Positions 63,406 to 64,000 of a stretch of 64,000 nt of DNA are shown here, one piece after another (position 1 is the stretch's first letter; the number at the start of each line of letters is the position of its first letter). The position numbers and the translations under genes are program-made. A model generated the notes under the pieces. The model did no database searches, was not told the DNA's origin, and worked only from the letters and a program-made list of their open reading frames with translations. The DNA is taken from assembly GCA_938041335.1 (NCBI GenBank), contig CALIAF010000040.1, positions 1-64,000 of the forward strand. Direction: 5' to 3'. Source of the DNA: an uncultured Ulvibacter sp. GTDB taxonomy: Bacteria; Bacteroidota; Bacteroidia; Flavobacteriales; Flavobacteriaceae.

Positions 63406-63605
63406 GGTTCAAAGGTATTAAAACAGTACTGTTCTAAATATAATAGTCAAGTAATTGTTTTGAAGGCATCCCATGTACCTTGTTCATTTTTTTCATCGAT
63501 AAAATCGCAGATTCACGAAAACCTAATCAGCAACAAATTACAAAGTAATATTCCGCATGTGAATATGAGATATTATTAAAAATTACACGGTTTCACTCCA
63601 TCTCA

Positions 63606-63750
63606 ACCCTCTCACCTCTCACTACTCACTACTCACTACTAAATACTTATTACTTTGTACTCACCTCTCACTACTCACTACTCACCTACTCAATACTCAA
63701 TACTTAATACTTTGTACTCACTACTCAATACTTTGTACTCACTACTTACT
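63606..63750. repeat. Low-complexity heptamer-like DNA before the EcsC gene
   Basis: The 346-base spacer 63406-63751 contains no credible gene. From about 63606 to its end it is made of imperfect 7-bp units: CACTACTCACTACTCACTACT at 63620-63640, again at 63669-63685, then CTCAATACTCAATACTTAATAC and TTTGTACTCA repeats. The run reaches to within a few bases of the EcsC stop codon. The first part (63406-63605) shows nothing recognisable. Confidence 0.8.
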
Positions 63751-63751
63751 A

Positions 63752-64000
63752 CTAAACACTAATCCCATCATAAGTGGCTTGCACCAAGGCCATCCCATAC
63801 TTGCGTTCTAACATTCTAATGGTAAAATGCGCCTCTGCCATTTTCTGAAAATGAGAAATAAAAGCATAGTTAATCGCACCTCCAGTAAGACCGCCCACAA
63901 CAGGGATGAGCTGAGCCGCCACTTTCTCTGATACTTTAGTGCTAAAGCTCGCCACAATACCTGCAAAAGATTTATACAAGGGGTTGGAACTTGATGACAA
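63752..64000 (-). CDS. EcsC family protein, C-terminal part (partial)
   Basis: The last 82 residues of a longer protein cut by the window edge. GGLTGGAINYAFISHFQKMAEAHFTIRMLERKYG is the conserved C-terminal pattern of EcsC proteins, named after the third gene of the Bacillus ecs operon; their biochemical role is unclear. The N-terminus lies beyond 64000. Confidence 0.8.
   Translation of the reverse strand: MSSSSNPLYKSFAGIVASFSTKVSEKVAAQLIPVVGGLTGGAINYAFISHFQKMAEAHFTIRMLERKYGMALVQATYDGISV

Noticed and set aside
63406-63605. Gene or RNA in the spacer upstream of DUF2188
   Set aside because: No coding frame with credible composition, no tRNA or hairpin structure recognised.

Overview
This window is AT-rich chromosomal DNA from a member of the Bacteroidota, almost certainly a marine member of the family Flavobacteriaceae. 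I would guess a Dokdonia-like genus, but that is only a guess. The evidence: gliding genes gldB and gldC; a secreted protease with a type IX secretion C-terminal signal; a flavobacterial-type dcw cell-wall cluster with a very long FtsZ; repeated -7 boxes of the form TAnnTTTG; and start sites without clear Shine-Dalgarno sequences.

Layout. 1-1080: the 3' end of an unknown gene and small accessory genes, one of them a possible PemK/MazF-like toxin. 1172-1728: tRNA-Arg and a YqeY-like protein. 1953-17917 (minus strand): the division and cell-wall operon mraZ-rsmH-ftsL-like-ftsI-murE-mraY-murD-ftsW-murG-murC-ftsQ-ftsA-ftsZ, preceded by a MraZ box array at about 18.0 kb. 18.2-19.7 kb: an alpha/beta hydrolase and GTPase engB. 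20.2-21.9 kb (minus): gldB-gldC and a small gene. 22-25.6 kb: nadE, a response regulator with an altered phosphorylation site, and dnaG, whose start codon abuts a 9-copy heptamer repeat. 25.8-28.3 kb: an ECF sigma factor, a membrane partner and an outer-membrane protein. 28.5-33.5 kb: polyprenyl synthase, rlmN, a T9SS protease and queA.

33.5-42.1 kb (minus) is a long run joining aromatic amino-acid synthesis (DAHP synthase/chorismate mutase and aroA) with rsgA, dtd, two transglutaminase-like DUF3857 proteins and mazG. Upstream of DAHP synthase lies what looks like a ribosome-mediated tryptophan attenuator: a 17-residue leader peptide with adjacent Trp codons, followed by a terminator hairpin. 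42.2-46.9 kb: a GIN-domain lipoprotein, two tandem PagL-like lipid A deacylases, era and a membrane protein. 47.0-52.9 kb (plus): mqo, then a seven-gene photolyase/cryptochrome cluster (small protein, DUF2452, TIGR03643, photolyase-like flavoprotein with unusual domain order, flavin reductase, DUF2256, and a PhrB-type photolyase lacking its Fe-S ligands). 54.6-61.5 kb (plus): a tight six-gene unit of ABC exporter with a degenerate ATPase, HlyD, TolC, Fic, YitT and TetR. 61.5-64 kb: an amine oxidase, an 86-bp minisatellite, a DUF2188 gene, heptamer-like low-complexity DNA and part of an EcsC-family gene.

The most notable observations are the Trp attenuator, the ABC exporter operon with a degenerate nucleotide-binding domain, the photolyase cluster, a murG gene without a standard start codon, a DnaG without zinc ligands, the Asp-to-Glu response regulator, and an over-represented decamer ATTTCCGAAG scattered through the window. 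All family assignments come from reading motifs by eye; no database search was run.
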